The notes under the pieces were generated by a model that was not told where the DNA came from, did no database searches, and saw nothing but the letters and a program-made list of their open reading frames with translations. A stretch of DNA of 64,000 nt from Enterovirga rhinocerotis (GTDB taxonomy: Bacteria > Pseudomonadota > Alphaproteobacteria > Rhizobiales > Beijerinckiaceae): assembly GCF_004363955.1 (NCBI RefSeq), contig NZ_SNZR01000015.1, positions 1 to 64,000 of the forward strand, given 5' to 3'. Position numbers and translations under genes: made by a program. Shown here in pieces: positions 52,237 through 62,075 of the stretch (its first letter is position 1; the number at the start of each line of letters is the position of its first letter).

Positions 52237-52938
52237 TCAGTCTCTCAGGCGGACATCCGCCTTCCAGCCGAGGTCCCGCCGCGCCCGCGCCGCCGAGACC
52301 TCGCCGGTCTCCTCGGCGATGTTGTAGGCGCCTGAGCCTTTCGCGATGGCGAGGAGCGCCGCATGCGCCGCCGCGTCGACATGGACCGGCGAGGAGGGGT
52401 TCGGCGCGTCGAAGCCGGTACCGGGACCGAAGAGCCGGCCAAAGCGCAGGACGACCCCGTCGATGGGGCCGTCGAGGACCTGGCTTTCGAGGCTGAGGAC
52501 GCCGCGCTGGCCCGGATCGATCGGATCGGCCTCGTCATGGGGGAGGGGGCCGGGCGCGTAGACGAAGGCGATGCTCTGCGCGACCAGCCGACGCGCTCCG
52601 GCAAGGCGTGCGGCCTCGACGAGGTTCGCCGTCCCGATTTCCCGCAGGCGGGAATTGCGCGCGAGCGCCGCCGCCATGTCGTCGGTCTTCATGCCGGCGG
52701 GCAGGTCGGTCAGTTGATGGACGACGATGTCGGGCCGCGCGGTCGCCACGGCCTCGCGCAAGGCCGGTGCGTCGTAGACGTCCACGATCACGGGCTCCGC
52801 GCCGAGCGCCCTCAGCCTGTCGGCTTTCGTCCGCTCGCGCGTCGTCCCGTGAACCCGATAACCAGCGGCCGTCAGGAAGGGGATCAGCCGGCTGCCGACG
52901 GCGCCCGAGGCGCCGGCGAGGAAGACGGTCGAAGCCAT
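52237..52938 (-). CDS. NAD-dependent epimerase/dehydratase-like protein
   Basis: A 233-residue protein with the Rossmann motif GASGAVGSRLIP at the front and PDIVVHQLTDLPAGM in the middle, of the extended short-chain dehydrogenase type. It is shorter than usual (about 300), and the YxxxK catalytic pair is not seen (FVYAPG has no lysine four on), so it may bind NAD without the classical chemistry. It is convergent with the TIR-WD40 gene, ten bases apart. Confidence 0.75.
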   Translation of the reverse strand: MASTVFLAGASGAVGSRLIPFLTAAGYRVHGTTRERTKADRLRALGAEPVIVDVYDAPALREAVATARPDIVVHQLTDLPAGMKTDDMAAALARNSRLREIGTANLVEAARLAGARRLVAQSIAFVYAPGPLPHDEADPIDPGQRGVLSLESQVLDGPIDGVVLRFGRLFGPGTGFDAPNPSSPVHVDAAAHAALLAIAKGSGAYNIAEETGEVSAARARRDLGWKADVRLRD

Positions 52939-52977
52939 CGCGTCACTCCGCCATGGGTTTAGCCGAGAGGAGCGCTC

Positions 52978-54252
52978 TCAGGCGATGTCGGGCCTGCCGG
53001 CCATGACGATCAGCATCGCGCCGTCACCGAGGACGCGTTCCGCGGCCCGTCGGATATCGTGCTGGCCGACGGCCGCGACGAGGTCGTTCCGGCGGCGGAT
53101 ATAGTCGATGCCGAGATCCTCGAAGGCGATCTGCACGAGCTGATGCGCGATCTTGGTCGAGGTGTCGAAGCCGAGCGCGTAGGAACCGGTGAGATAGGCC
53201 TTGGCCTTCTCGAGCTCGTCGTCGGTCGGGCCGTCCTCGCGCAGCTTGGCGATCTCCGAGCCGATCACCTCGAGGCATTCGCCGACGCGCTCGTTCTTGG
53301 TGGCGGTGTAGCCCCAGGTCATCGCCGTGCGCCGGTAGCTCACGAGCGAGGTGCCGACGCTGTAGGCGAGGCCGCGCCGCTCGCGCACCTCCTGGAACAG
53401 GCGGGAGGTGAAGGCCCCGCCGCCGAGGATGTGGTTCAGGACATAGGCCGGGATGAAATCCGGATCGCGCCAGGACACGCCCTCGAAGCCGAAGCGGATC
53501 ACCGATTGAGGCACGTCGAGATCCACGACATGGCGGGTGCCGCGCCCGACGAGGCGCGTCGGCGCGACCGCCTCCAGCACTGGCTTTGCCGGAAGGGCGC
53601 CGAAGGTCGCGTCGAGGTGGCGGGCGAGGGCGGCCTCGGACAGGTCCCCGACGGCTGCGATCTTGAGGTGCGAACGCGCCACGATCCGCCGGTGCAGGGC
53701 GACGAGGTCGTCCCGCGTGATCGCGGCGACGCTCTCCTGCGTGCCGGAGGACGGATGACCATAGGGATGGCCCGGGAACCCTTCCGCGATGAAACGGCGC
53801 GAGGCGACCGTGCCGGGGTCGTTGGCTTGATAGCGCAAGCCCGCCAGCATCTGAGCCCGCACGCGCTCGACGGCATCCTGGTCGAAGCGCGGCTCGGCGA
53901 GGGCGAGGCGGAGAAGGTCGAAGGCGTCGTCCGCATGGGCGACGAGCGTCTTCAGCGATCCGCCGAGCGCATCGGGGCTCGAGGTGAAGGTGAGTTCGAT
54001 CGCGTGCTCGGCGAGGCGCTCCTGGAACGCGTCGGACCCATAGGGACCCGCGCCCTCGTCGAGCAGGCGCGAGAGCATCTGCATCGCGCCCTCGCGGCCG
54101 GGCGGATCCTGCGCAGCTCCGCCCTCGAAGGCGAAGCCGACCGCGACGAGAGGCACGAAGCTGGAGCGGACCTGCCAGGCTTCGACGCCGCCCGGGGAGA
54201 CGACAGGGATGATCTCGGCCGGGCCGGATTTCGTTTGGACGGATTGCGACAT
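52978..54252 (-). CDS. M16 peptidase-family protein, non-catalytic partner
   Basis: A 424-residue M16 protein. Where the zinc motif HxxEH should be it reads SRLLDEGAG, so it cannot bind the metal. It keeps the substrate-contact stretch [15 protein letters not shown]. Similar inactive subunits pair with an active M16 protease. The ATG at 54252 was used; it starts 14 bases after the catalytic partner gene. Confidence 0.88.
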   Translation of the reverse strand: MSQSVQTKSGPAEIIPVVSPGGVEAWQVRSSFVPLVAVGFAFEGGAAQDPPGREGAMQMLSRLLDEGAGPYGSDAFQERLAEHAIELTFTSSPDALGGSLKTLVAHADDAFDLLRLALAEPRFDQDAVERVRAQMLAGLRYQANDPGTVASRRFIAEGFPGHPYGHPSSGTQESVAAITRDDLVALHRRIVARSHLKIAAVGDLSEAALARHLDATFGALPAKPVLEAVAPTRLVGRGTRHVVDLDVPQSVIRFGFEGVSWRDPDFIPAYVLNHILGGGAFTSRLFQEVRERRGLAYSVGTSLVSYRRTAMTWGYTATKNERVGECLEVIGSEIAKLREDGPTDDELEKAKAYLTGSYALGFDTSTKIAHQLVQIAFEDLGIDYIRRRNDLVAAVGQHDIRRAAERVLGDGAMLIVMAGRPDIA

Positions 54253-54266
54253 GATATCCGCGGGCC

Positions 54267-55577
54267 TCAGGCCCGGTCCTTGACGAGATGCCCGGTCACG
54301 AGACGGCGCCCGACCAGATAGGTTTCCATCACGCGCACGAGGTCGTCCCGCGTCACGGCGCGGATATGCTGCGGCCACGACCGGACATCCTCCAGCGTCT
54401 CGCCGATCGCGAGGGCGGAGCCATAGATGCGCGCGAGCGAGGACTGGCTGTCGAGCGAGTAGATCGTCTCGGCGACGAGCCGCGTCTTGGCCCGTTCGAT
54501 CGCCACCTCGTCGAACGCATCGCGCGCCTCGCCGAGGACGGTGTCGATCCGCCGGCCAAGCTCGTCGAGATCGAGGCTTTCGGTCGGCACGGCGTAGAGG
54601 GCGAAGCGCGTGTCGTCGATGGCCGAGCCCATATACCAGGCGCCGACATTCACCGCCGCGCCGGTATCGAGCACGAGCCGGCGGTAGAGGAAGGAGGTCG
54701 GGCCGCCGCCGAGGATCTCCGCCAGCACCTCCAGCGCGTGGCTGTCGTTGCCGCTCGCGGTGAGCGCGGAGGGGGCGAGATACAGGCGCTGCAGCGTCGG
54801 CTGTTCGACCTTCGGATCGGCGACCGAGACGAGACGGGACGCGCGGGGTTCGGGCTCGCGCGGGCGGATGCGGACGGGGCGCGCGCCGCGGGGGGCGTTG
54901 CGGCCGTAGGTCGCCTCCGCCTGTCGCACGACGTCGTCAGCCGCGACGTCGCCCGAGACCACGAGGATCGCGTTGTCGGGGCAGTAGAAGCGGCTGTAAT
55001 AGTCGAAGGCGGCGTCGCGATCGAGATGCTCGATCTCGTGCATCCAGCCGATGATCGGGATGCCGTAGGGGTGATGGACGAAGAGCGCCGCGGCCATCGC
55101 CTCGGACAATTGCGCCGCCGGGTCCGTCTCGACCCGCATGCGGCGCTCCTCGAGCACGACGTCCCGCTCGGGGGCGACGACGGCCTCGTCGAAGTTGAGG
55201 CCGCTCATGCGATCGGCCTCGAATTCCATCATGCGGCCGAGATGCTCGGGCGCGACGCGCTGGAAATAGGCCGTGTAATCGTAGGACGTGAAGGCGTTCT
55301 CCTGGCCGCCGAGGGCCGAGACGACCTTCGAGAACTCGCCCGCCGGATGGGCGGCCGTGCCCTTGAACATCAGGTGTTCGAGAAAATGGGCGATGCCGGA
55401 GCGGCCGAGCGGATCGTCGGCCGAACCGTTCCGGTACCAGACCATGTGCGTCACGACCGGCACCCGGCGGTCGGGGATGACGACGATGTCGAGTCCGTTA
55501 TCCAGCCTGTGCGTCGAGAGCTCCGGCCCGCCACCTTCGAGGCGGCCGATCGGAGCGGCGTCAATCCTCAGGTCCAC
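54267..55577 (-). CDS. Zinc-dependent M16 peptidase, catalytic partner
   Basis: A 436-residue insulinase-type peptidase. GIAHFLEHLMFKGT at 62-75 holds the HxxEH zinc motif, and VVLEERRMRVETDP the third ligand glutamate. No signal peptide is obvious. Encoded first in a two-gene unit with the inactive partner, so the active form is probably a heterodimer. The adjacent DUF3035-lspA-ileS genes point to an envelope setting. Confidence 0.92.
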   Translation of the reverse strand: MDLRIDAAPIGRLEGGGPELSTHRLDNGLDIVVIPDRRVPVVTHMVWYRNGSADDPLGRSGIAHFLEHLMFKGTAAHPAGEFSKVVSALGGQENAFTSYDYTAYFQRVAPEHLGRMMEFEADRMSGLNFDEAVVAPERDVVLEERRMRVETDPAAQLSEAMAAALFVHHPYGIPIIGWMHEIEHLDRDAAFDYYSRFYCPDNAILVVSGDVAADDVVRQAEATYGRNAPRGARPVRIRPREPEPRASRLVSVADPKVEQPTLQRLYLAPSALTASGNDSHALEVLAEILGGGPTSFLYRRLVLDTGAAVNVGAWYMGSAIDDTRFALYAVPTESLDLDELGRRIDTVLGEARDAFDEVAIERAKTRLVAETIYSLDSQSSLARIYGSALAIGETLEDVRSWPQHIRAVTRDDLVRVMETYLVGRRLVTGHLVKDRA

Positions 55578-55639
55578 GTTGTTCTTTCTCGGGTTCCCTT
55601 CGCGGAGCCGACGCGGACCAATCCAGCCTGAGACCGGGT

Positions 55640-56332
55640 CTAGTCCTCGTCGTCACCGCCTCTGAACTTACGCGTAAGCCACGTCATCGGGTTCGCGTCT
55701 AGAGCCTGCTGGTCGACCCGCGGCTCGAACTCGCCCCGATTCATCGTCGCCGCCGTCGTCCTGCGCAGGCCGGACGGGGGATCGGTGAGCGCGCGGCGCC
55801 TGGGCTCGGTGCCCGCCGGCACGTCGCTGTCGGACGAGCTGCGGGCGCTCAGCTCCTGCTGGCTCATGTAGAGGACGTCGCGGGCGCTGTCGCCACGATG
55901 CGAGCCTGGGATGGGGGCGGAGGCCGAGCCGCGCGAGGACCGGCCTGCCGCCAGCTCCTCGGGCGTCATGTTCACCCAGCGATCGGAATTGTTGCGACGC
56001 CTGTCGCTCCAGGTGACGGGGCTGCGAGCCTCGTCCTCCTCGGCGCGCCTCGCGGCGACGTCGGGATCGTTCGGCCAGCCCGCGCCGGCGGAGCGGCGCG
56101 CGGCGCCGGGCGACGGCAACGCCGTCTTCGGCGGTACGACGAGGGGAGCCCGCTCGCGATAGGCGATGGCGGGCTTCTCCTTCGGGATCACGCCGATGGA
56201 GCCGAGCAGGTTCTTGAAGGCGACGCCCTCCTGCGCGGCCGCCGGTCCGACGACGGCGAACGACGCAACCGCAAGGCTGCAGACGAGCCCGAGCCGGGTA
56301 GATGCCGTCCTGGTCATCACGCTCCTCTTCAT
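55640..56332 (-). CDS. DUF3035 (BamF-like) exported protein
   Basis: A 230-residue protein with an N-terminal hydrophobic signal (LGLVCSLAVASFAVVGPAAA then Q). The rest is polar and disordered, with ERAPLVVPPKTALPSP, the family's most conserved stretch, and NPMTWLTRKF at the end. DUF3035 includes BamF, a lipoprotein of the outer-membrane assembly complex in Caulobacter; a lipobox cysteine is not seen here. Start taken as ATG 56332 with AAAGGAC before it. Between lspA and the M16 genes. Confidence 0.7.
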   Translation of the reverse strand: MKRSVMTRTASTRLGLVCSLAVASFAVVGPAAAQEGVAFKNLLGSIGVIPKEKPAIAYRERAPLVVPPKTALPSPGAARRSAGAGWPNDPDVAARRAEEDEARSPVTWSDRRRNNSDRWVNMTPEELAAGRSSRGSASAPIPGSHRGDSARDVLYMSQQELSARSSSDSDVPAGTEPRRRALTDPPSGLRRTTAATMNRGEFEPRVDQQALDANPMTWLTRKFRGGDDED

Positions 56333-56405
56333 GGTCTTGTCCTTTGCCCCGGATCTGCCATCGGGACTCAATCGGGCAATCCTGTGGCCGGACAGGATAA
56401 TGGCA

Positions 56406-56891
56406 TCATGCGGTGCGCGACTGTTGCCGTTCTGTCACGAACGCATCCCAGAGCAGTCCGACCACGCCGAAGACGATCGCGGCATCGGCGACGTTGAACA
56501 CGTACCACGAGAACGTGCCGGCATGCAGGTGCACGAAGTCGAACACCGCGCCGTAGGCCATCCGGTCGATCCCGTTGCCGAGCGCGCCGCCGATGATGAG
56601 ACCCAGCGAGACCGTCAGCAGCCGGCTCGATGCCCGCATCATCCACACACCGAGGGCAATGGCCGAGACCGCGGCGATCGCCGTCAGCAGCCAGCGTCCG
56701 AGTTCCGTGCCCTGCTGGAACAGGCCGTAGGAGATGCCACGGTTCCAGACCACCGTCAGCGTCACGAAGGGCCCGAGCAGCAGAGGATCGTGCAGGGGCA
56801 GGTCGTAGACGAAGAGGAGATAGAGCTTCGAGGCCTGGTCGGCGACGAGCGTCAGGGCGGCCGTCAGGAGGCCGAGCGCGGCCGGGCTCAT
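56406..56891 (-). CDS. lspA: Lipoprotein signal peptidase
   Basis: Aspartyl protease that removes lipoprotein signal peptides in the inner membrane, 161 residues with four membrane helices. The catalytic aspartates are in [10 protein letters not shown] and VFNVADAAI. The ATG overlaps the ileS stop (ATGA), an arrangement often conserved in proteobacteria. Confidence 0.94.
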   Translation of the reverse strand: MSPAALGLLTAALTLVADQASKLYLLFVYDLPLHDPLLLGPFVTLTVVWNRGISYGLFQQGTELGRWLLTAIAAVSAIALGVWMMRASSRLLTVSLGLIIGGALGNGIDRMAYGAVFDFVHLHAGTFSWYVFNVADAAIVFGVVGLLWDAFVTERQQSRTA

Positions 56892-59800
56892 GCCGCGCTC
56901 GCCCTGGCCGCGTCCCATTCGCGAAGGGCCGCCGCGTCGCGCGGCGTCACGTCCGGATAGTCGGGATCCTGCCCGACATCGGGCGTGACCTTCCAGGAGC
57001 GGGCGCATTTGCGGCCCTCGGCCCTGGCCGGCACGACCGCGATCCCCGCGACCTCGTCGAGGCGGAAGGCGTCGGCCGGGCCGTCTCCGGCGGCCAGCGT
57101 CAGGCCCGAGGTGATGCAGATCTCGGCCATGTCGACGCTGCGCAGCAGCGCGAGCGTGTCGGCATCCGCCACATGGACGACGGGCGCCGCTTCGAGGCTC
57201 GCGCCGATCCGCTTGGCGGCCCGCTCGACCTCGAGCGCGCCGGTGACGACGCGGCGGACGTTGCGGATGGCGGCCCAGCGCTTCGCGAGAGCCGCGTCGG
57301 GCCATTCTGCCGGGATGGCGGGAAACACTTCCAGGTGCACCGAGCCATCCTCGGAGGGATAGCGGTCGAGCCAGGCCTCCTCGGCCGTGAAGGAGAGGAT
57401 CGGCGCGATCCAGACGACGACGCGGCGGAAGGTCTCCTCGATCACCGCCAGGGCCGCGCGGCGCGTCGGGCTCGAGATCGGGTCGCAGTAGAGGACGTCC
57501 TTGCGGATGTCGAAGTAGAAGGCCGAGAGGTCGCCCGTCATGAAGGTCGAGAGCAGGGAGACGACGCGGGCGTAATCGAATTCCGCATAGGCCCGGCGGA
57601 TCTCGCCATCGAGTTCGGCGAGCCGATGCAGGACGACCCGCTCCAGCTCCGGTAGCTCCGCGAGAGGCGGCAGGGCGCTGCCGTCGTAATGGGCGAGCGA
57701 GCCCAGCATCCAGCGGATGGTGTTGCGCAGCTTCCGGTACATCTCCGAGAAGTTCTTCAGGATGTCCTTGCCGATCCGCAGGTCGTCCGAATAGTTCGAG
57801 GCGGCGACCCAGAGGCGCAGGATGTCGGCGCCCGATCCGGCGATCACCTCCTGCGGCGCGGTGACGTTGCCGCGCGACTTCGACATCTTCTCCCCGTTCT
57901 CGTCGAGGCAGAAGCCGTGCGTCAGCACGATGTCGAAGGGCGCCCGCCCGCGCGTGCCGCAGCTCTCGATGAGGGAGGAGTGGAACCAGCCGCGATGCTG
58001 GTCCGACCCTTCCAGATACATGACCGTGTCGCTGCCCCCGTCAACCTTGCGCCGGAGGTCGCCGAAAGCCGGAAAGGCCTTCGCGTCCTCGAGCGTGAAG
58101 GCATGGGTCGAGCCGGAATCGAACCAGACGTCGAGGACGTCGTCGACCTTCTCCCAATCCGTCGGATCGTAATCGGGCGCGAGGAAGCGCGCGCCGGTCG
58201 CGTCGGCGAACCAGGCATCGGCGCCTTCCGCATCGAAGGCGGCGCGGATGCGCGCGTTCACCGCCGCGTCCTTCAGGATCTCGCCGCTCTCGCGGTGGAC
58301 GAAGACGGAGATCGGCACGCCCCAGGCGCGCTGGCGCGAGACCACCCAATCGGGCTTCGCCTCGATCATGCCCGTGATGCGATTTTCGCCCGTGCCAGGA
58401 ACCCATTTGGTCGCTTGAATCGCCTTGAGCGACCGATTGCGCAGCGTGTCGAGCAAAGGTTCGTCTGAAACGAATTCGACCTTGTCGACCCGAGACGGGC
58501 CCAGCGGCTCAAGCTGCGCGGACGTGATGGGTTTGTCCATCGCGATGAACCATTGCGGCGTGTTGCGGAAGATGACCGGCTTCTTCGAGCGCCAGCTATG
58601 CGGATACTGGTGCTTCAGCCGCCCGCGCGCGATCAGGTTGCCGGAGGCCGCGAGCGCCTTGATGAGCGCGTCGTTGGCGTCGCCCTTCTTGCCTTCGTCC
58701 GTGATGACGCGGGCCGGCCCGCCCTCGCGGTCGGGGCCGAAGCCGGGGGCGTCCTTGGTGTAGAAGCCGTCCGCATCGACCGTGTAGGGGATGCGGGTCT
58801 CGATGCCGCGCGCCTGGAGCTGGCGGCCGTTCGACATCCAGATCTCGAAGTCGTCGCGACCATGGCCGGGCGCGGTGTGGACGAAGCCGGTGCCGGCATC
58901 GTCGGTCACGTAGTCGCCGGCGAGGAGCGGGACGACGAAGTCGTAGCCCTGGCCGCGCAGGGGATGGGCGCATTCGATCTCCGCCAGCGTCTGCGCGGAG
59001 ACGTTGGAGAGGCGCTCGAACGCCTCGACCTTGGCGGCCTTGAGCACGCTCTCGGCCAGTGCATCGGCGAGGAGGTAGGTCGCGCCGACCTTCGCCCAGT
59101 TGTTCTCGGGCGCCGCGGTGACGCGATAGAGGCCGTAGGCGATCTTCGGATTGTAGGCGATGGCGCGGTTGCCGGGGATCGTCCAGGGCGTCGTCGTCCA
59201 GATGACGATCGAGGCGCCGGCGATCATCTCCTCGGTCGAGGCCTCGCCCTTGTAGGCGCCGGCATTCGAGACCGGGAACGCCGCCCAGATCGTGTCGCTC
59301 GTATGCTCCTCGTACTCGACCTCGGCCTCGGCGAGGGCGGTCTTCTCGACGACGCTCCACATCACGGGCTTCGAGCCGCGATAGAGCTGGTCGGTCATCG
59401 CGAACTTCATCAGTTCGTTGGCGATATGCGCCTCGGAGGCGAAGTCCATGGTCGAATAGGGGTGGGACCAGTCGCCGATGACGCCGAGGCGCTTGAACTC
59501 CTCGCGCTGGACGTCCAGCCAATGCGTCGCGAAGGCACGGCATTCGCGCCGGAACTCGACGACGGGCACGTCGTCCTTGTTCTTGCCCTTGGCGCGGTAC
59601 TGCTCCTCGATCTTCCACTCGATCGGCAGGCCATGGCAGTCCCAGCCCGGCACGTAGTTGGAATCGAAGCCGAGCATCTGCTGCGAGCGCGTGACGAGAT
59701 CCTTCAGGATCTTGTTGAGCGCGTGGCCGATATGGATGTTGCCGTTCGCATAGGGCGGGCCGTCATGCAGCACGAAGCGGGCGCGGCCCTTCGCCGTCTC

Positions 59801-59974
59801 GCGGAGCTTGTCGTAGAGCCCGATCCGGTACCAGCGCTCGAGCAGCAGCGGCTCGCGCTGCGGCAGACCGGCCCGCATCGGGAAGTCGGTCTTCGGCAGG
59901 AACAGCGTTTCCGAATAATCGCGGCCGGCGCCCGTCTCGCGGCCGGCGCCGGGCTTCGTGGTCATGTCGTTCAT
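56888..59974 (-). CDS. ileS: Isoleucyl-tRNA synthetase
   Basis: Charges tRNA-Ile; about 1028 residues. HIGH-type motif GNIHIGH, KMSKS motif [10 protein letters not shown] and the editing domain ([14 protein letters not shown]) are present. The C-terminus [20 protein letters not shown] has one cysteine only, so the zinc ribbon found in many IleRS proteins is lost. Start uncertain: ATG 59974 was chosen; ATG 59965 is also possible. Confidence 0.96.
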   Translation of the reverse strand: MNDMTTKPGAGRETGAGRDYSETLFLPKTDFPMRAGLPQREPLLLERWYRIGLYDKLRETAKGRARFVLHDGPPYANGNIHIGHALNKILKDLVTRSQQMLGFDSNYVPGWDCHGLPIEWKIEEQYRAKGKNKDDVPVVEFRRECRAFATHWLDVQREEFKRLGVIGDWSHPYSTMDFASEAHIANELMKFAMTDQLYRGSKPVMWSVVEKTALAEAEVEYEEHTSDTIWAAFPVSNAGAYKGEASTEEMIAGASIVIWTTTPWTIPGNRAIAYNPKIAYGLYRVTAAPENNWAKVGATYLLADALAESVLKAAKVEAFERLSNVSAQTLAEIECAHPLRGQGYDFVVPLLAGDYVTDDAGTGFVHTAPGHGRDDFEIWMSNGRQLQARGIETRIPYTVDADGFYTKDAPGFGPDREGGPARVITDEGKKGDANDALIKALAASGNLIARGRLKHQYPHSWRSKKPVIFRNTPQWFIAMDKPITSAQLEPLGPSRVDKVEFVSDEPLLDTLRNRSLKAIQATKWVPGTGENRITGMIEAKPDWVVSRQRAWGVPISVFVHRESGEILKDAAVNARIRAAFDAEGADAWFADATGARFLAPDYDPTDWEKVDDVLDVWFDSGSTHAFTLEDAKAFPAFGDLRRKVDGGSDTVMYLEGSDQHRGWFHSSLIESCGTRGRAPFDIVLTHGFCLDENGEKMSKSRGNVTAPQEVIAGSGADILRLWVAASNYSDDLRIGKDILKNFSEMYRKLRNTIRWMLGSLAHYDGSALPPLAELPELERVVLHRLAELDGEIRRAYAEFDYARVVSLLSTFMTGDLSAFYFDIRKDVLYCDPISSPTRRAALAVIEETFRRVVVWIAPILSFTAEEAWLDRYPSEDGSVHLEVFPAIPAEWPDAALAKRWAAIRNVRRVVTGALEVERAAKRIGASLEAAPVVHVADADTLALLRSVDMAEICITSGLTLAAGDGPADAFRLDEVAGIAVVPARAEGRKCARSWKVTPDVGQDPDYPDVTPRDAAALREWDAARASAA

Positions 59975-60157
59975 CGTGGTCGTCAACCGTGGAAAGGATC
60001 GCAAGGCGCGGCCGGGCAGCGTGAGCCGGGCGCGAGACGGCATGTCCCGGACGCGCGCCCTCAGGCGCGAGCCGGGCCCGTAATTCGCAGGCCGGTGGAT
60101 GACGCTCGCATGCCGTGTCCTTAGCAGCCGCCGCAGCGCTGCGGAAGGGCGTCGCGC

Positions 60158-61123
60158 TCAGCCGATCAGGGAGGGCGCGGAGCGCGGAGCCGCCGCGATC
60201 GCGCGCGCCCGGGCGGCGTCGCGGTTCATGGCGACGACCAGGTCCTCGGCCGAGGCGAATTTCTCCTCCGGCCTGATCCAATCGAGGAACTCGACCTCGA
60301 TCGACTGCCCGTACAGGTCGCCGGCGAAGTCGAACAGGAACGTCTCGAGCAGCGGCGCGCCGTTATCGAAGGTCGGGCGGCGGCCGAAACTGGCGACGCC
60401 GTCATGGATCGTGCCGGGGGCGGTCGCGACGCGGACCGCATAGATGCCGTGGCGCAGGCGGCAGCCGGCGGGGAGGGCGATGTTCGCCGTCGGGAAGCCG
60501 AGCGTCCGGCCGAGCTTCTCGCCATGCCGCACCGTTCCCTCGACGAACCAGCGATAGCCGAGAAGCTCCTCGGCGGCCGCGATGTCGCCGGCCGCGAGCG
60601 CCGCCCTGATGCGGGTGGAGGAGACCGGAGCCCCGCCACCCGCGACGGCATCCTGGACGAGGATGTCGATCCCGGCCGCGGCGCCGAGCTCCGTCAGCAG
60701 CGCCGGCGTTCCCTCGCGGCCGCGGCCGAAATGGAAGTCGTGCCCGATCACGACGGCCGAAAGCTGCAATTCGTCCTTCAGGATGCGCGAGACGAACTCA
60801 GCCGCGCTCGTCGCCGCGAGGGCGGCGTCGAAGCGGCGCACGAAGACGATGTCGATCCCGAACCGGGCGAGGATCTTCAGCTTCGCCGTCTCGCTCGTGA
60901 GGCGGAAGCCGGGATCCTGCGGCCGGAAGAAATCTCGCGGATGCGGCTCGAAGGTCAGGACCGCCGCCGGGACGCCGCGGCGCGCCGCCTCCGCCCGGGT
61001 GATGTCGAGCAGGGATCGATGCCCGCGATGCACGCCGTCGAAATTGCCGATCGCGGCGACCGCGCCCGGGCGGCGCGGAGCCTCCCCGTCGCGGCAGACT
61101 TGCAGGGTCGATCCGTCCGGCAC
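60158..61123 (-). CDS. ribF: Bifunctional riboflavin kinase/FAD synthetase
   Basis: Makes FMN from riboflavin and then FAD; 321 residues. The front is a nucleotidyltransferase (GNFDGVHRGHRSLL, later SSTRIRAALAAGD), the back a riboflavin kinase (LGFPTANIALPAG, GIYAVRV). The C-terminus is unusually Ala-rich. It follows the HAD hydrolase gene by five bases. Confidence 0.95.
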   Translation of the reverse strand: MPDGSTLQVCRDGEAPRRPGAVAAIGNFDGVHRGHRSLLDITRAEAARRGVPAAVLTFEPHPRDFFRPQDPGFRLTSETAKLKILARFGIDIVFVRRFDAALAATSAAEFVSRILKDELQLSAVVIGHDFHFGRGREGTPALLTELGAAAGIDILVQDAVAGGGAPVSSTRIRAALAAGDIAAAEELLGYRWFVEGTVRHGEKLGRTLGFPTANIALPAGCRLRHGIYAVRVATAPGTIHDGVASFGRRPTFDNGAPLLETFLFDFAGDLYGQSIEVEFLDWIRPEEKFASAEDLVVAMNRDAARARAIAAAPRSAPSLIG

Positions 61124-61128
61124 GGTGC

Positions 61129-62043
61129 TCAGCTCGCTTGGGTCCGCCGCCAGGTCAGATCGTGGATGACATAGGTGGGGCTGACGTCCTGCCCCGCCGC
61201 CCAGCGGACCGCGAAATCCGGATCGATGCGGTCATGGGCCGCGCCGAGTTCGCTCGCGTGGATGCCGCGCGCGACGAGCATCGTATGGACGCCCGCGCCG
61301 TGCCCGCCGGCGACGTCCGTGCGGATGGCGTCGCCGACCCCGAGGACGCGGCTGCGCTCGACCGGCCGGCCGAGCAACTCGCTGCCCAGGGCGAGCGCGG
61401 CCTCGTAGATCGGACGGTGCGGCTTGCCGGGCGTGACGGTGCGTCCGCCGAGATCCTCGTAGGCGGCCGCGATCGCCCCCGCGCAGACGATCAGCTGGTG
61501 GCCCCTCTCGACGACGAGATCGGGATTGGCGCAGATCATGGGCAGATCGCGCTCGCGCATCGCGGCGAGCGTCTCGGCATAGTGTTCGGCGGTTTCGGTC
61601 TCGTCGTCGAAGAGGCCCGTGCAGACGACGTACTCGGCTTCGGCGAGAGAGGTCGGGCGGCCCGAAAGGCCGCGGAACAGGCCGAGATCGCGCTCGGGCC
61701 CGATATGATGGAAGGTCTTCTCGCCGTGCCCGGCGACGATCGCGCGGGTGAGATCGCCCGACGTCCGGACGTCGTCATAGGCCGTGCGCGGCACGCCGAA
61801 CTGATCGAGCTGGCGCGTCACCACATCGCCGGGCCGCGGCGCGTTCGAGACCAGCACGACGCGCCCGCCCGCCTCCCGGAAACGCGTCAGCGCCTCGCCC
61901 GCGGCGGGGAAGGCCTTCAGGCCGTCATGGAGCACGCCCCAGACGTCGCAGAGCAGGAGGTCGTAACGCTCCGCGATCTCCTCGAAGGACTGGACGAAGG
62001 AGACGGCGTCGGCGCGCGGCGAGCCGGAATGGGGGATGGACAT
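61129..62043 (-). CDS. TIGR01459-type HAD hydrolase
   Basis: HAD-superfamily phosphatase of 304 residues. DLLLCDVWGVLHDGLKAFPA carries the nucleophile Asp, VLVSNAPRP the second motif and GVGDAIRTDVAGG the metal-binding end motif. The family (TIGR01459, class IIA) is found beside ribF in alphaproteobacteria, suggesting a flavin-related phosphatase, but no substrate is known to me. ATG 62043 chosen. Confidence 0.88.
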   Translation of the reverse strand: MSIPHSGSPRADAVSFVQSFEEIAERYDLLLCDVWGVLHDGLKAFPAAGEALTRFREAGGRVVLVSNAPRPGDVVTRQLDQFGVPRTAYDDVRTSGDLTRAIVAGHGEKTFHHIGPERDLGLFRGLSGRPTSLAEAEYVVCTGLFDDETETAEHYAETLAAMRERDLPMICANPDLVVERGHQLIVCAGAIAAAYEDLGGRTVTPGKPHRPIYEAALALGSELLGRPVERSRVLGVGDAIRTDVAGGHGAGVHTMLVARGIHASELGAAHDRIDPDFAVRWAAGQDVSPTYVIHDLTWRRTQAS

Positions 62044-62075
62044 GGCCGGGCGGCTAGGGTGAGGCCGGGCCGCTG

